Positions 28,541-37,940 of a stretch of DNA of 64,000 nucleotides are shown piece by piece. The notes below the pieces were generated by a model. That model was not told the origin of the DNA. It was given only the letters and a program-made list of their open reading frames with translations, and did no database searches. The position numbers and the translations under genes were made by a program. Source of the DNA: Saccharopolyspora flava (GTDB lineage Bacteria > Actinomycetota > Actinomycetes > Mycobacteriales > Pseudonocardiaceae); the NCBI RefSeq assembly GCF_900116135.1, contig NZ_FOZX01000002.1:248001-312000 (forward strand). The letters are read 5' to 3'. Position 1 is the first letter of the stretch. The number at the start of each line of letters is the position of its first letter.

Positions 28541-28689
28541 GTCCCCGATTACTCCGGTAATCCGACACCCGATTCCGGCGGTATTCGGGGACCCGATTAC
28601 TCCGGTAATCCGGTACCTGAATACGGCGGTATTCCGTGCACGACACGGATTACTGCCGTAATCGGGGGACGGATTACCGGAGTATTCGG
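28541..28689. repeat. 24-bp quasi-palindrome array C3 (6 units) between SPFH gene and dapE
   Basis: Core starts at 28547, 28571, 28595, 28619, 28648 and 28672: steps of 24, 24, 24, 29 and 24. Cores include GATTACTCCGGTAATC (twice), GATTCCGGCGGTATTC, GAATACGGCGGTATTC, GATTACTGCCGTAATC and GATTACCGGAGTATTC. The array begins 20 bases after the SPFH stop and ends about 20 before the convergent dapE stop. Confidence 0.88.
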
Positions 28690-28710
28690 GGACCTCCCGG
28701 GCGGGGTGGG

Positions 28711-29787
28711 TCAGGTGAGGAAGCGGTGGAGGGTGGTGGCGCAGTGGCGGATCTCCGCCGTGCGGACGTGTTCCTGCTGGGTGTGGGCGAGGGTGGGGTT
28801 GCCGGGGCCGAAGTTGACCGCGGGGAGGCCGCGGGCCGCGAAGCGGGCGACGTCGGTCCAGCCGAGCTTGGCGACCGGTTCGGCACCGGAGGCCTCGACG
28901 AGTTCGGCGGCGGCCGGTGACGTCAGGCCCGGCAGGGCACCGGCCGAGAGGTCGGTGACCACGACCTCGTAGCCCGAGAACAGCTCCCGCAGCTCGGCTT
29001 CGGCCCGCTCGGCGGACTTGTCGGGCGCGAAGCGGTGGTTGATCGTGACCACGCACTCGTCCGGCACGACGTTGCCCGCCACACCGCCGGTGATCTTCAC
29101 CGCCTGCAGCCCTTCCCGGTACTGGAGGCCGTCGATCACCGGGTTGCGCGGCTCGTACTCCGCCAGCCGCCGCAGGATCGACTGCGCGGCGTGGATCGCG
29201 TTCTCCCCCATCCACGCGCGCGCCGTGTGCGCGCGCGTGCCGGTGGTGCGGACCTCGACGCGGATCGTGCCCTGGCAGCCCGCCTCGATCGACGCGTTCG
29301 ACGGCTCGCACACCACCGCCAGGTCCCCGTCGAGCCATTCCGGCAGCTCGCGCTCGATGCGGCCGAGACCGTTGCGCTCGGCCTCGATCTCCTCGCAGTC
29401 GTAGAACACGAACGTCAGGTCGTGGCGCGGTTCGGTGAGCGTGGCGGCCAGGTTCAGCATCACCGCGTCGCCGCTCTTCATGTCGGTGGTGCCGCAGCCG
29501 TGCAGCAGCTCGTCGTCGCCGGAACCGGTGCGGTGCGACGGCAGGTTGTCGTTGACCGGCACGGTGTCGAGGTGCCCGGCGAGCACCACGCGCGCGTCGC
29601 GGCCGAGGTTCGTGCGCGCCAGCACGGCTTCACCGTTGCGGACGACCTCCAGGTGCGGCGCCTGCGCACGCAGCGCCTGCTCGACGGCGTCGGCGATGGT
29701 CTTCTCCGAGCCGGAGACGCTGGGGATGTCGACCAGCGCGGCGGTCAGCTCGACGGGGTCCGAGGTGAGGTCCAACGAAGCGGTCAC
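28711..29787 (-). CDS. dapE: Succinyl-diaminopimelate desuccinylase
   Basis: 358 aa M20 peptidase-family enzyme that makes LL-diaminopimelate for lysine and peptidoglycan. Metal and catalytic residues are visible: His in GHLDTVP, Asp in [10 protein letters not shown], Glu pair in [11 protein letters not shown], Glu in [10 protein letters not shown], and the late His in AHTQQEHV. It acts after DapC, which is also encoded in this window with dapD. Confidence 0.93.
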   Translation of the reverse strand: MTASLDLTSDPVELTAALVDIPSVSGSEKTIADAVEQALRAQAPHLEVVRNGEAVLARTNLGRDARVVLAGHLDTVPVNDNLPSHRTGSGDDELLHGCGTTDMKSGDAVMLNLAATLTEPRHDLTFVFYDCEEIEAERNGLGRIERELPEWLDGDLAVVCEPSNASIEAGCQGTIRVEVRTTGTRAHTARAWMGENAIHAAQSILRRLAEYEPRNPVIDGLQYREGLQAVKITGGVAGNVVPDECVVTINHRFAPDKSAERAEAELRELFSGYEVVVTDLSAGALPGLTSPAAAELVEASGAEPVAKLGWTDVARFAARGLPAVNFGPGNPTLAHTQQEHVRTAEIRHCATTLHRFLT

Positions 29788-29913
29788 GCCCGGCAGGCTA
29801 CTCGGGTGACCTGCGCGACCTGCATCGGTGGGAACCGAATCGCCCGACTCGCCATCACAGTCGAGATCAGCGGGCTAGGCTCCCGCATCGGACCGGGCGG
29901 CGCGGAGGCGGAC

Positions 29914-30207
29914 ATGGGGTACAGGGCGGAACCGGAGGCGCTGCGCGCCGCGGGCCGGAAGGCGGTGCTGGCCGGCGAGCAGGCCGAGCAGGTCCGGCTC
30001 GGCGACCCGGCTCTCGACATCGCCGAGGCGATGCCCGGCGGCAAGAGCGAGGACGCGGCCAAGCGGGTCGCGCAGAGCTGGCAGCGCACCCTCAAGACCT
30101 GGGGCGGCGACGCCCGCGACCACGGCGAGGCGCTGGCCGGCGCCGCCGACGAGTACGAGCGCGGCGACCGCGAGAACGCCCGCGGCATCGACGCGGCGGG
30201 GCGGTGA
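29914..30207 (+). CDS. EspC-like type VII secretion-associated protein
   Basis: 97 aa helical-hairpin protein: YRAEPEALRAAGRKAVLAGE, then RVAQSWQRTLKTWGGDARDH and ALAGAADEYERGDRENA. The Trp-rich turn and the Ala-rich second helix fit the EspC/DUF2580-like or WXG100-related partners of actinobacterial type VII substrates. ATG follows GGAGG. It overlaps the next gene (GTGA), typical for a chaperone/partner encoded with a secreted hydrolase. Exact subfamily uncertain. Confidence 0.65.
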   Translation: MGYRAEPEALRAAGRKAVLAGEQAEQVRLGDPALDIAEAMPGGKSEDAAKRVAQSWQRTLKTWGGDARDHGEALAGAADEYERGDRENARGIDAAGR

Positions 30208-31949
30208 ACGACGTGGTCAGCTACGCCGACGTGCGCCGCTGGAAGCCCGAGCAGCTCGACGCCGTGCACCAGCAGCTCGGCAACCGCCGCGACGACCTGG
30301 TCAACCTGCAGGACGAGCTCGACGCCTCCCGCAACCCCGACGGCTGGAACGGCGACGCCGCCCAGCGCTCCGCCGAGCAGCACCGCGAGCTCGTGGAGCG
30401 GATGCGTTCGCTGGTCGCCGAGGTCGCCACGGTCCGCGCTGCCGTCGCCACCGCCGCCGACGAGGTCACCGCGATCAAGCGCCGGGTGGAGATGGCCGAC
30501 CGGGAGGCCGAGGGCCACGGCTTCCAGATCACCGAGGAAGGCGGCGTCCGCGACGTCAAGCCACCGGAGAACGTGCCGGCCGGCGAGGCGGAACAGGTCC
30601 GCGCGCAACGCATCCGGGTCCGCGACGACCTGGTCGACGAGATCGAGAAGATCCTCGACCAGGCAGAAGCCACCGACGCGGCCCTCGCCGAAGCCCTCGA
30701 CGCGGCCGACGAGGACGAAGTCCGAGCAGGCGCGGGCACCACCCTGGCCAGCGCGGCGAAGACCGAAGATCTGACCGCGCTCGCCGACTCCGCCGGTCAA
30801 CCACCGCACAACACCGCGAAGGCCAACGCGGCGTGGTGGAAGTCCCTGTCGGACGAGCAGCGCTCGGCGCTCCGCGAGAACCCACCACCGTGGCTCGGCA
30901 ACCGCGACGGCATCCCCGCCGTCGTCCGGGACGAGGCCAACCGCGCGAACTTCGACAAGACCCGCTCCCAGCTGCGCGACGAACGAAACCGACTGGCGCA
31001 GGGTGGGATCAGCGAGGACGAGCAGGCCGAAGCCGACCAGCTCGACGCGAAGCTCAAGGACCTCGATGCCGTCGAGGACACGATCGCCCGGGACAACCGG
31101 CAGCTGCTCGTCCTCGACGCGAGCGGCGAGCGGGTGAAAACGGCTGTCGCCGTCGGAGACGTGGACACCGCCGACCACGTCTCGGTGTTCACGCCCGGCT
31201 TCACCACCACTGCCGCGGACAGCCTCAAGGGGGCCGACGCCGAGACCCAGAACCTGGTGGCCGAGTCGCAGCGGGAGATGATGCGCGCCGGCAAGGACGG
31301 CGAGGTCGCGGGCGTGTTCTGGCTGGGTTACGAGGCCCCTCAGACGGACGAAACCGCGGATGTGACCGGCGATTCCGTGGTCAGCTCGGAATCGGCGAAG
31401 GAAGGTGGGGAGAAGCTCAACGAGTTCTACAAGGGCATCAACAGCTCCCGCGACACAGACCCGCACCTGACCGCCATCGGCCACTCCTACGGCTCCACGA
31501 CCACCGGCTACGCGTTGCAGGGAGGCGGGCACGGCGTGGATGACGCGATCATCTACGGCTCCCCCGGCGTGGGCACCAACGACATCGAGGACCTGCACGT
31601 CCCGGAGGGCCACACCTACCGGTTGGAGGCCAAGGACGACTTCGTCGCAGACCTGTCCCGGTTCGGCGGCGACCCGTCGCACATGGACGGGTTCACCGAT
31701 CTGTCGACGGAGAAGTCCGACGAAGGCGCGCAGGTCACCGGGCACAGCGACTACCTCCACCCGGACACGACGAGCCAGCACAACATCGCCTCGGTGGTGG
31801 GTGGCGTGCCGGAGAACGCGGTGGAGGGCAAGACCGACGGCGTCGGCGATGCCCTGTCCTACGTCCCCCACCAGGTGCAGGAAGGCGCTTCGGCTGTGCA
31901 CGACTGGGGCAGCGACCGCATTGCCGACGTCAAGGACCTGTTCTCATGA
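30204..31949 (+). CDS. DUF1023 alpha/beta-hydrolase with WXG-like N-terminus (probable T7SS substrate)
   Basis: 581 aa. The N-terminal 200 residues are helical and resemble a WXG/LXG-type secretion domain (LDASRNPDGWNGDAAQRSAE). The C-terminal DUF1023 hydrolase domain has the nucleophile elbow GHSYGS (Ser near 428) with Asp and His candidates in EAKDDFVADLS and HSDYLHPD. No signal peptide, consistent with type VII export with its overlapping partner. An acyl or peptide hydrolase acting outside the cell is likely; toxin use is possible because a lipoprotein and a membrane protein follow in overlapping reading frames. Confidence 0.75.
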   Translation: MNDVVSYADVRRWKPEQLDAVHQQLGNRRDDLVNLQDELDASRNPDGWNGDAAQRSAEQHRELVERMRSLVAEVATVRAAVATAADEVTAIKRRVEMADREAEGHGFQITEEGGVRDVKPPENVPAGEAEQVRAQRIRVRDDLVDEIEKILDQAEATDAALAEALDAADEDEVRAGAGTTLASAAKTEDLTALADSAGQPPHNTAKANAAWWKSLSDEQRSALRENPPPWLGNRDGIPAVVRDEANRANFDKTRSQLRDERNRLAQGGISEDEQAEADQLDAKLKDLDAVEDTIARDNRQLLVLDASGERVKTAVAVGDVDTADHVSVFTPGFTTTAADSLKGADAETQNLVAESQREMMRAGKDGEVAGVFWLGYEAPQTDETADVTGDSVVSSESAKEGGEKLNEFYKGINSSRDTDPHLTAIGHSYGSTTTGYALQGGGHGVDDAIIYGSPGVGTNDIEDLHVPEGHTYRLEAKDDFVADLSRFGGDPSHMDGFTDLSTEKSDEGAQVTGHSDYLHPDTTSQHNIASVVGGVPENAVEGKTDGVGDALSYVPHQVQEGASAVHDWGSDRIADVKDLFS

Positions 31950-32452
31950 GGCGACTCGCACCACTGATCCTGGCCGCCGCGCTCCTGACGGGGTGCGCGG
32001 GACAGCCCGACGGGGGAAGCATGGAAGACCAGCTCAACGCACTGCGGCAGCGTCCCACCTTGGGAGAGGTCACCGCCGACTACGACCGGATGCAGCAGGA
32101 GCTCCGAGAGCGGTTGGTGGCCGAGCTGGGGCTGCCGGAGTTCAGCGACAAGGGCAACACGGGCCAGTCCGCCTGCACGGACTTCGCCGACGTGCCCGGC
32201 GCCGAGCAGCGCACTCTCGCGACGTGGATGCAGGAAGGTGGCATCCCGGACGAGAAGTGGGAGCGGGCGCTGCAGATCGCCACCGAGGTGGGCAGCACGC
32301 GCGGGTTCACCGAACTGCACGTGGTGACCGACCGCCCCGGCGACCACAAGATCGAGCTGCACAACTCCTACGGAGCGAAGCTCCAACTGGGTTCGGCCGC
32401 CAACACCGTCCTGAGCGTCCGCACCGGGTGTCATCTGGTGGTGAAGGGATGA
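31946..32452 (+). CDS. LppA-like lipoprotein
   Basis: 168 aa. Signal peptide RRLAPLILAAALLTGCAG with a clear lipobox LTGC. The mature part has the pattern ACTDF near residue 73, a long amphipathic helix and a terminal TGCHLVVKG, so two cysteines may bridge. It resembles mycobacterial LppA-type lipoproteins, at low similarity. ATGA overlap with the hydrolase gene suggests it is produced with it, perhaps as a cell-surface partner or immunity factor. Confidence 0.65.
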   Translation: MRRLAPLILAAALLTGCAGQPDGGSMEDQLNALRQRPTLGEVTADYDRMQQELRERLVAELGLPEFSDKGNTGQSACTDFADVPGAEQRTLATWMQEGGIPDEKWERALQIATEVGSTRGFTELHVVTDRPGDHKIELHNSYGAKLQLGSAANTVLSVRTGCHLVVKG

Positions 32453-32778
32453 GCGACGTGGACACCAGCGGGCGGACCGCTGCGGTGATCTTCGCCGTGA
32501 TCGCCACCCTCGCGGCGTTCCCCGCGATCTGGTTCACCGGCGTGATCGGCGTCTTCGCCGCGTCCGTCCCGTGCGATTCCGGCTCGTCGGGCACCTGCCT
32601 CCCGGTCGGGGTCGCTGCGATCGTGGCCGTGCTGGTCCTGCTCGCCGCGCCGATCCTGCTGTGGATCAGGGTGGTCCGGCCCGGCTCGACCGGGGGCGCG
32701 GTGGCGACGGGGTTGATCACCCTGATCGTCGCCCCGCTGCTGGCCTTGGGGGCGATGAGCCTCGGTCTGGCCATCTGA
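32449..32778 (+). CDS. Small membrane protein of the T7SS-like cassette
   Basis: 109 aa with three hydrophobic helices (AAVIFAVIATLAAFPAIWFT; VGVAAIVAVLVLLAAPILLW; GLITLIVAPLLALGAMSL) and a short outside loop with two cysteines (PCDSGSSGTC). ATGA overlap with the lipoprotein gene. Function unknown. Confidence 0.65.
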   Translation: MSDVDTSGRTAAVIFAVIATLAAFPAIWFTGVIGVFAASVPCDSGSSGTCLPVGVAAIVAVLVLLAAPILLWIRVVRPGSTGGAVATGLITLIVAPLLALGAMSLGLAI

Positions 32779-32863
32779 GAGCGGCATCACACGTCCGTGG
32801 CGTCGTCCCGTCACGGCTCCGTGACAGCGGTCCGGCATCATCCGAAGACGTCCGCTAAGACGT

Positions 32864-33319
32864 GTGTCTCTGACGGGGGTACCGGTGTTGGACCCGCGAA
32901 GTGCGCTGCAGCAGCGACCGAGCATCGAGCAGATCATCGCGCAGTACGACCAGATGCAGGACCGGCTGCGCGACCTCCTCGACCGGCTGGTCGGACCGCT
33001 CAGGTGGGCGGTGTCGGCGCCGGAGACGAGAGTGGACTGCACCGAGTTCGCCGGGTCGGACGCCGAGAGCCGGGTGTTGCAGTCGTGGCGGGCGGCGCAG
33101 CCGATCGCCGACCGCGACTGGCCGAGCGCGGTGTCCATCGTCCGGTCCATCACCGCCGAGTACGGCTTCGGCGAGCCGGAGATCATCGTCAACCGGACCG
33201 GCGACCACGAGGTCACCGGCAACGACGGCTACGGCGCCGTCTACACCTTCGGGACCGCGAAGGCGACGATCCTGACGCTGACCACGGGATGCCACCTGCC
33301 GAGCGCCCTGAAGTCCTGA
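32864..33319 (+). CDS. Signal-less paralogue of the LppA-like lipoprotein
   Basis: 151 aa starting at GTG ([19 protein letters not shown]). It aligns along its length with the lipoprotein encoded at 31946-32452: [27 protein letters not shown], and a terminal TGCHLP. Where the paralogue has LTGC, this one has LTGV, and there is no hydrophobic signal segment before it. It is either a cytoplasmic derivative or a decayed lipoprotein that lost its export signal. Upstream DNA (32779-32863) does not encode an intact signal peptide in any frame I could see. Confidence 0.55.
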   Translation: MSLTGVPVLDPRSALQQRPSIEQIIAQYDQMQDRLRDLLDRLVGPLRWAVSAPETRVDCTEFAGSDAESRVLQSWRAAQPIADRDWPSAVSIVRSITAEYGFGEPEIIVNRTGDHEVTGNDGYGAVYTFGTAKATILTLTTGCHLPSALKS

Positions 33320-33363
33320 CCCCGTGCGGGCCGAGCGGGGTGTTGCCGATTACCGTTTTGGGC

Positions 33364-34350
33364 ATGAGCGCGAACATCCCCGACCCGCAGACCACGGGTG
33401 CCCACGGCGTGGGTCTGGCGACCGTGACCGACGACGGCACGGTTCTCGACACCTGGTTCCCCACCGTCAAGCTCAGCGAGTCCGGCGAGTCCGGCACGAC
33501 GAAGCTGACCGCCGAGCAGGCCGCCGAGTCCCTCGGCGAGGCCGGTGTCGCGCTGCTCGGGCGGGATGACGCCCGCGGCGTCGAGGTCATCGCGGTCCGC
33601 GTCGACATCGCCAAGCTGGCCGACGCCCCGGCCGACGCGCACGACGTCTACCTGCGGCTCCACCTGCTCTCGCACCGCCTGGTGCGCCCGCACGGGGTGA
33701 GCCTGGACGGCCAGTTCGGCCTGCTCGCCAACGTCGTGTGGACCAACCACGGGCCGTGCCCGGTGGAGGGCTTCGAGGCGACCCGGCTGCGGCTGCGGGC
33801 GCGCGGTCCGGTGACCGTGTACAGCGTCGACAAGTTCCCGCGCATGGTCGACTACGTGGTGCCCTCCGGCGTCCGCATCGGCGACGCGGACCGGGTCCGG
33901 CTGGGCGCGCACCTGGCCAGCGGCACGACCGTGATGCACGAGGGCTTCGTGAACTTCAACGCCGGGACGCTGGGCGCCTCGATGGTCGAGGGCCGCATCT
34001 CGGCCGGTGTCGTGGTCGGCGACGGCTCCGACGTCGGCGGCGGCGCGTCGATCATGGGCACGCTGTCGGGCGGCGGCAAGGAGGTCATCTCCATCGGCGA
34101 GCGCTGCCTGATCGGCGCCAACGGCGGCATCGGCATCTCGCTGGGCGACGACTGCGTCGTCGAGGCGGGCCTGTACGTCACGGCCGGCACCAAGATCACG
34201 CTGCCGGACGGCACGCTGACCAAGGCCTCCGAGGTCTCGGGCAACGACGGCCTGCTGTTCCGCCGCAACTCCACGACCGGCGCGGTCGAGGTCGTCAACA
34301 AGACCGGCGGCAAGGTCGAGCTCAACGCCGCCCTGCACGCCAACGACTGA
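33364..34350 (+). CDS. dapD: 2,3,4,5-tetrahydropyridine-2,6-dicarboxylate N-succinyltransferase
   Basis: 328 aa actinobacterial DapD. The N-terminal domain is followed by the left-handed beta-helix: [39 protein letters not shown], and [16 protein letters not shown]. It transfers succinyl from succinyl-CoA in lysine/DAP synthesis. Only weak ribosome signals precede ATG at 33364. In mycobacteria dapD and dapE are direct divergent neighbours; here the type VII cassette lies between them. Confidence 0.93.
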   Translation: MSANIPDPQTTGAHGVGLATVTDDGTVLDTWFPTVKLSESGESGTTKLTAEQAAESLGEAGVALLGRDDARGVEVIAVRVDIAKLADAPADAHDVYLRLHLLSHRLVRPHGVSLDGQFGLLANVVWTNHGPCPVEGFEATRLRLRARGPVTVYSVDKFPRMVDYVVPSGVRIGDADRVRLGAHLASGTTVMHEGFVNFNAGTLGASMVEGRISAGVVVGDGSDVGGGASIMGTLSGGGKEVISIGERCLIGANGGIGISLGDDCVVEAGLYVTAGTKITLPDGTLTKASEVSGNDGLLFRRNSTTGAVEVVNKTGGKVELNAALHAND

Positions 34351-34367
34351 TCATCCGCTAGCTCGCG

Positions 34368-34413
34368 AGGGCCCCTTCCGCCGCAGGTGGGAGGGGCCCT
34401 TCGGGTTGATTTT
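34368..34413 (+). terminator. Intrinsic terminator after dapD
   Basis: AGGGCCCCT (34368-34376) pairs with AGGGGCCCT (34392-34400), followed by TTGATTTT (34406-34413). It begins 17 bases after the dapD stop. Confidence 0.75.
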
Positions 34414-34463
34414 GGCCCGTTCGGAGCAAGCCTCGGGGTGAGTTGTCCGGTTTAGCATGGGGG

Positions 34464-35387
34464 ATGGCTGCTACCCGGCTTCTCGAGGACGTGCTCGCCG
34501 CCGAGCCGGTCGAGGTGGGGCGCAAGGCCCCGATCGCGGCTCACGTTCGCGCCGGGCTGGACCAGCGGTTGCGGGCGCTGCGCGCGCACGAGGCCGGGAC
34601 TCGGGTCGGGGAAGATCCCGAGGAGCTGCACCAGATGCGGGTGTCGGTCCGGCGGATGCGGGCGATGCTGCGCTCGGCGAGGCCGTTCCTGGACCGGGAG
34701 GAGTCCGAGCCGCTGCGCGCCGAGCTGGGCTGGCTGGGCAGGGCTCTGGGCCCGGTCCGGGACCTGGACGTGCTGCTGGAACGGCTCCGGGCGGAGTCGG
34801 CCGACCTGCCGGAGTCCGAGCGCGGCGCCGCGGAACGGCTCATCTCGGGGCTGGACGGCGACTACCTGCGGGCCCGGGACGACATGCTGGCGGCGTTGGA
34901 CAGCGACCGCTACGACGAGCTGCTGGAACGACTCGCCCGGGCGACGCGGGAACTTCCCGGCCGGGATTCCGGTGCGGACGCGGCGGCCCAGCTGCGCAAG
35001 CTGGTGCGGCGCGAGTTCCGCAAGCTGGGCAAGGCCGTCGGCGCGCTGCCCGCCGAACCCGCCGACGCCGAGCTGCACGCGCTGCGCATCGACGGCAAGC
35101 GGCTCCGCTACACCGCGGAGCTCGCCGAACCGCTGCTCGGCGCCCCGGTGAAGCGGCTGATCAAGGCCACGAAGGGCTTCCAGGACGTCCTCGGGGAGCA
35201 CCAGGACGCGTGCGTGGCCGAGGAGCGGATCCGCGCGCTGCTCGACGGTCTCGGGCCGCGCCCGGACGCCTCGATCGCCTTCGCGGCAGGGCGGCTGGTG
35301 GAGCGCGAGGAGTTCCGCAAGGCGGACCGCCGTGCGCGGTGGCCCGAGTCCTGGGAGGCGCTCAGCTCCGCCGGGGACGCGGTGTGA
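34464..35387 (+). CDS. CHAD domain protein (polyphosphate-binding)
   Basis: 307 aa alpha-helical protein with the conserved HQMRVSVRRMRAMLRS near the start and LHALRIDGKRLRYTAELAEP later, the paired CHAD helices rich in Arg, Lys and His. CHAD domains bind inorganic polyphosphate; no CYTH phosphatase domain is fused here. ATG at 34464 with a G-rich ribosome site. It is convergent with dapC, separated by repeat element B1. Confidence 0.88.
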   Translation: MAATRLLEDVLAAEPVEVGRKAPIAAHVRAGLDQRLRALRAHEAGTRVGEDPEELHQMRVSVRRMRAMLRSARPFLDREESEPLRAELGWLGRALGPVRDLDVLLERLRAESADLPESERGAAERLISGLDGDYLRARDDMLAALDSDRYDELLERLARATRELPGRDSGADAAAQLRKLVRREFRKLGKAVGALPAEPADAELHALRIDGKRLRYTAELAEPLLGAPVKRLIKATKGFQDVLGEHQDACVAEERIRALLDGLGPRPDASIAFAAGRLVEREEFRKADRRARWPESWEALSSAGDAV

Positions 35388-35388
35388 G

Positions 35389-35456
35389 GACAGTTTTAGC
35401 CATAATTGACCGGACAAAAGGGACTTCGATCATGGTCAATTATGGCTAAAACTGTC
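35389..35456 (-). repeat. Structured repeat family B, copy 1
   Basis: Perfect 23-bp inverted arms (35389-35411 and 35434-35456) around a 22-nt loop. Ends are GACAGTTTT; read on the minus strand the loop is ATGATC-GAAG-TCC-C-TTTTGTCC. The loop and ends match copy 2 (44653-44736) while the stem differs. It sits in the gap between the convergent CHAD and dapC stops (35387 and 35461). Confidence 0.85.
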
Positions 35457-35460
35457 GGGA

Positions 35461-36576
35461 TCAAGCACCCAACCGCTTCGCCGCGGCCGCGATCCGCTCA
35501 TCGGTCGCGGTGAGCGCGATGCGCACGTGACGGCCGCCGTCGGGGCCGTAGAACGTGCCCGGCGCGGCGAGGATGCCGCGCTCGGCGAGCCACTCCACGG
35601 TCGCCCAGGCGTCCTCACCCCGGGTCGACCAAAGGTACAGCCCCGCCTGGGAGTGCTCGATGGTGAACCCGGCGGCCTCCAACGCGGGCCGCAGCACGGC
35701 GCGGCGCGCGGCGTAGAGCTCGCGCTGGGCGGCGACGTGCTCGTCGTCGTGCAGGGCGGCGGTGACCGCCTCCTGCACCGGGCGCGGGACGATCATGCCC
35801 GCGTGCTTGCGCAGCTCCAGCAGCCGCGCGACCAGCACCGGGTCACCGGTGACGAACCCGGCGCGGTACCCGGCCAGGTTCGACGACTTCGACAGCGAGT
35901 GCACCGCCAGCAGGCCGTCGCGCGCGGCGCCGACCGAGGGGTGCAGCATAGAGACCGGCTCGGCGTCCCAGCCCAGCGCCAGGTAGCACTCGTCGGAGGC
36001 CACCGCGGCGCCCATGTCCTGGGCGGCGCGCACCATCCGGCCGAGCTCGTCGGCGGTGAGCACGCGGCCGGTCGGGTTGGACGGCGAGTTCAGCCAGAGC
36101 AGCCGGGTGCCCGCGGGCGGCAGCTCACCGGGGGCGAGCCGGACCACCTCGGCACCGGCGATCTTGGCCCCGACCTCGTAGGTCGGGTAGGCCAGGTCCG
36201 GGATGGCGACGACGTCGCCGGGACGCACGCCCAGCAGCGTCGGCAACCAGGCCACCAGCTCCTTGGAACCGATGGTCGGCAGCACCGCGTCCGGCTCCAG
36301 GCCGGTGATCCCGTAGCGCCTGCGCAGCGACGCCACGGCCGCCTCGCGCAGCTCGGCCGTGCCGTGCGTGGCCGGGTAGCCCGGCACGTCGGCGACGGAC
36401 GACAACGCCTCCTGGAGCTTCGCCGGAACCGGGTCGACCGGCGTGCCCACGGACAGATCGACGATGCCGTCCGGGTGAGCCTGCGCGGTCGCCTTGTGCG
36501 GCGCCAGCGAGTCCCAGGGGAAGTCGGGAAGCCGGGGCCCGGGCGTCGCTGCGCCCGGGCCGGTCGTGGAACTCAT
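35461..36576 (-). CDS. dapC: N-succinyldiaminopimelate aminotransferase
   Basis: 371 aa class I/II PLP enzyme. Substrate/PLP motifs: [24 protein letters not shown], and the PLP lysine in [12 protein letters not shown]. It should transaminate N-succinyl-2-amino-6-ketopimelate between DapD and DapE. It overlaps fdxC by ATGA; the same ferredoxin-aminotransferase pair exists in mycobacteria (Rv1177-Rv1178). Confidence 0.88.
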   Translation of the reverse strand: MSSTTGPGAATPGPRLPDFPWDSLAPHKATAQAHPDGIVDLSVGTPVDPVPAKLQEALSSVADVPGYPATHGTAELREAAVASLRRRYGITGLEPDAVLPTIGSKELVAWLPTLLGVRPGDVVAIPDLAYPTYEVGAKIAGAEVVRLAPGELPPAGTRLLWLNSPSNPTGRVLTADELGRMVRAAQDMGAAVASDECYLALGWDAEPVSMLHPSVGAARDGLLAVHSLSKSSNLAGYRAGFVTGDPVLVARLLELRKHAGMIVPRPVQEAVTAALHDDEHVAAQRELYAARRAVLRPALEAAGFTIEHSQAGLYLWSTRGEDAWATVEWLAERGILAAPGTFYGPDGGRHVRIALTATDERIAAAAKRLGA

Positions 36577-36893
36577 TCGCCCTGAGGCGGCAGGCTCGTG
36601 ACGGGCTCGACGTCCTTGTTGACCTTGCCCACCTTCGCAGCACCGCCCGGCGAACCGAGGTCGTCGAAGAAGTCCACGTTCGCCTTCGTGTAGGCGGTCC
36701 ACTCGTCCGGGACGTCGTCCTCGTAGTAGATGGCCTCGACCGGGCAGACCGGCTCGCAGGCACCGCAGTCGACGCACTCATCGGGGTGGATGTAGAGCAT
36801 CCGCCCGCCCTCGTAGATGCAGTCGACAGGGCACTCCTCGATGCATGCCTTGTCGAGCACGTCCACGCACGGCTCGGCGATCACGTAGGTCAC
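36573..36893 (-). CDS. fdxC: 7Fe ferredoxin (FdxC type)
   Basis: 106 aa. The N-terminal half has cysteines for [3Fe-4S] and [4Fe-4S] clusters: [17 protein letters not shown] and [16 protein letters not shown], followed by the usual acidic C-terminal half ([20 protein letters not shown]). Soluble electron carrier, possibly for P450s or oxidoreductases. GTG start with TGGAG upstream. Confidence 0.93.
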   Translation of the reverse strand: MTYVIAEPCVDVLDKACIEECPVDCIYEGGRMLYIHPDECVDCGACEPVCPVEAIYYEDDVPDEWTAYTKANVDFFDDLGSPGGAAKVGKVNKDVEPVTSLPPQGE

Positions 36894-37033
36894 GGTTGCA
36901 CTCCAGCTCGAAGCGTTGTCCAACTCGCGCGCAGGAATCTCCTGCCGCGACTGCTGACAGTATCTCGCGCACCCCCGCGAGCGGGTAACTGGTCCCACAG
37001 CTCGGGAGTCCCGACGACTCTACTTCGATCGAG

Positions 37034-37792
37034 TTAACGGCGTAAACCGTTCCGGCTCAGCCACTCCGCGCCCTTCCGGCCGATGCGCTTGAGCGCCGAG
37101 CGTTCCCCCAGGTAACCGCCGACGACGCCGACGACCGGCAGGTTCCCGATCAGCTGGTGGTGCAGACGTCCCTGCGGCCGCTTGTCGAGCTCCGAATCGA
37201 TTTCCCAGAGCGCACGTGCCATCCGCCACACCGTGCGCACCACGGCCTTCACGGTCGCTTTACCGTGCTTGCGCTTCGCGGCGTCGAGGTCCTCGGTGAG
37301 CTCCCGCGCCTGCTCGTCGTCGGCGGCGGTGCCGGCGGCCAGCTCGGGGCTGATCTCGCGCCCCAGCAGCACCTCGGCGATGAGCCGCACCTTCACGGCC
37401 GGGTCGGTGACCTCGTGCTCACCGGCGATCGCGCACAGCACGAGGCTCTGCCCGGTGATCCCGAGCGCGTTGCGCAGCGGCAGCCGCGAGGTGATCGCCC
37501 CGCCGAACCGGGGCAGCCCGGCGGCCAGCGCCAGGAACCGCCCCACCCGCAGCGTCCACCAGTCGCAGCGCTCGTCGACGCTCATCGAGTCCCAGGTGGA
37601 GCTGCCGGGCAGCTGCATCGAGTCGAGCTGCCGGAGCAGCTTGTTCACGGCCCCGTCGCCGAGCGCCTCGATCTCCCGCCCCCGCAACCGCACGGGGTCG
37701 GCCTCCCGCAACGCGCTCAGCACCGGCGACGCCGCCCGCACGAACGGCCGCAGCACCCCCGCGATCCGCTCGTCGGTCAACACCTCGGTCAT
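37034..37792 (-). CDS. Conserved hypothetical protein, EcsC-like features
   Basis: 252 aa. Mostly helical; the C-terminal part IGNLPVVGVVGGYLGERSAL resembles the glycine-rich stretch of EcsC-family proteins, and a cysteine/His-poor core carries WWTLRVGRFLALAAGLP. No signal peptide. I do not recognise a definite family. It ends 140 bp before fdxC on the same strand, with a different promoter likely in between. Confidence 0.6.
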   Translation of the reverse strand: MTEVLTDERIAGVLRPFVRAASPVLSALREADPVRLRGREIEALGDGAVNKLLRQLDSMQLPGSSTWDSMSVDERCDWWTLRVGRFLALAAGLPRFGGAITSRLPLRNALGITGQSLVLCAIAGEHEVTDPAVKVRLIAEVLLGREISPELAAGTAADDEQARELTEDLDAAKRKHGKATVKAVVRTVWRMARALWEIDSELDKRPQGRLHHQLIGNLPVVGVVGGYLGERSALKRIGRKGAEWLSRNGLRR

Positions 37793-37813
37793 GCACCCAT
37801 TCTGCAGACCCCC

Positions 37814-37909
37814 ACGTCGAGAACCGCAACATTCGCCGTGTCGAAAACCCCGGTTTTCATCGCGTCGAAAACCCCGGTTTTCGTCGCGCGAATGTTGCGG
37901 TTTTCGACG
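37814..37909. repeat. 24-bp quasi-palindrome array C5 (4 abutting units) after the 37941 gene
   Basis: Units 37814-37837, 37838-37861, 37862-37885 and 37886-37909 are each exactly 24 bp. The two middle ones carry GTCGAAAACCCCGGTTTTC, and the outer two form a mutually inverted pair (AACCGCAACATTCG against CGAATGTTGCGGTT). One middle unit differs by a single base from 61065-61088 in array C6. It lies 31 bases past the stop of the upstream membrane-protein gene. Confidence 0.88.
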
Positions 37910-37940
37910 GCCCTGGGGTGGGCCGGGCGTGTTGGGGAGG

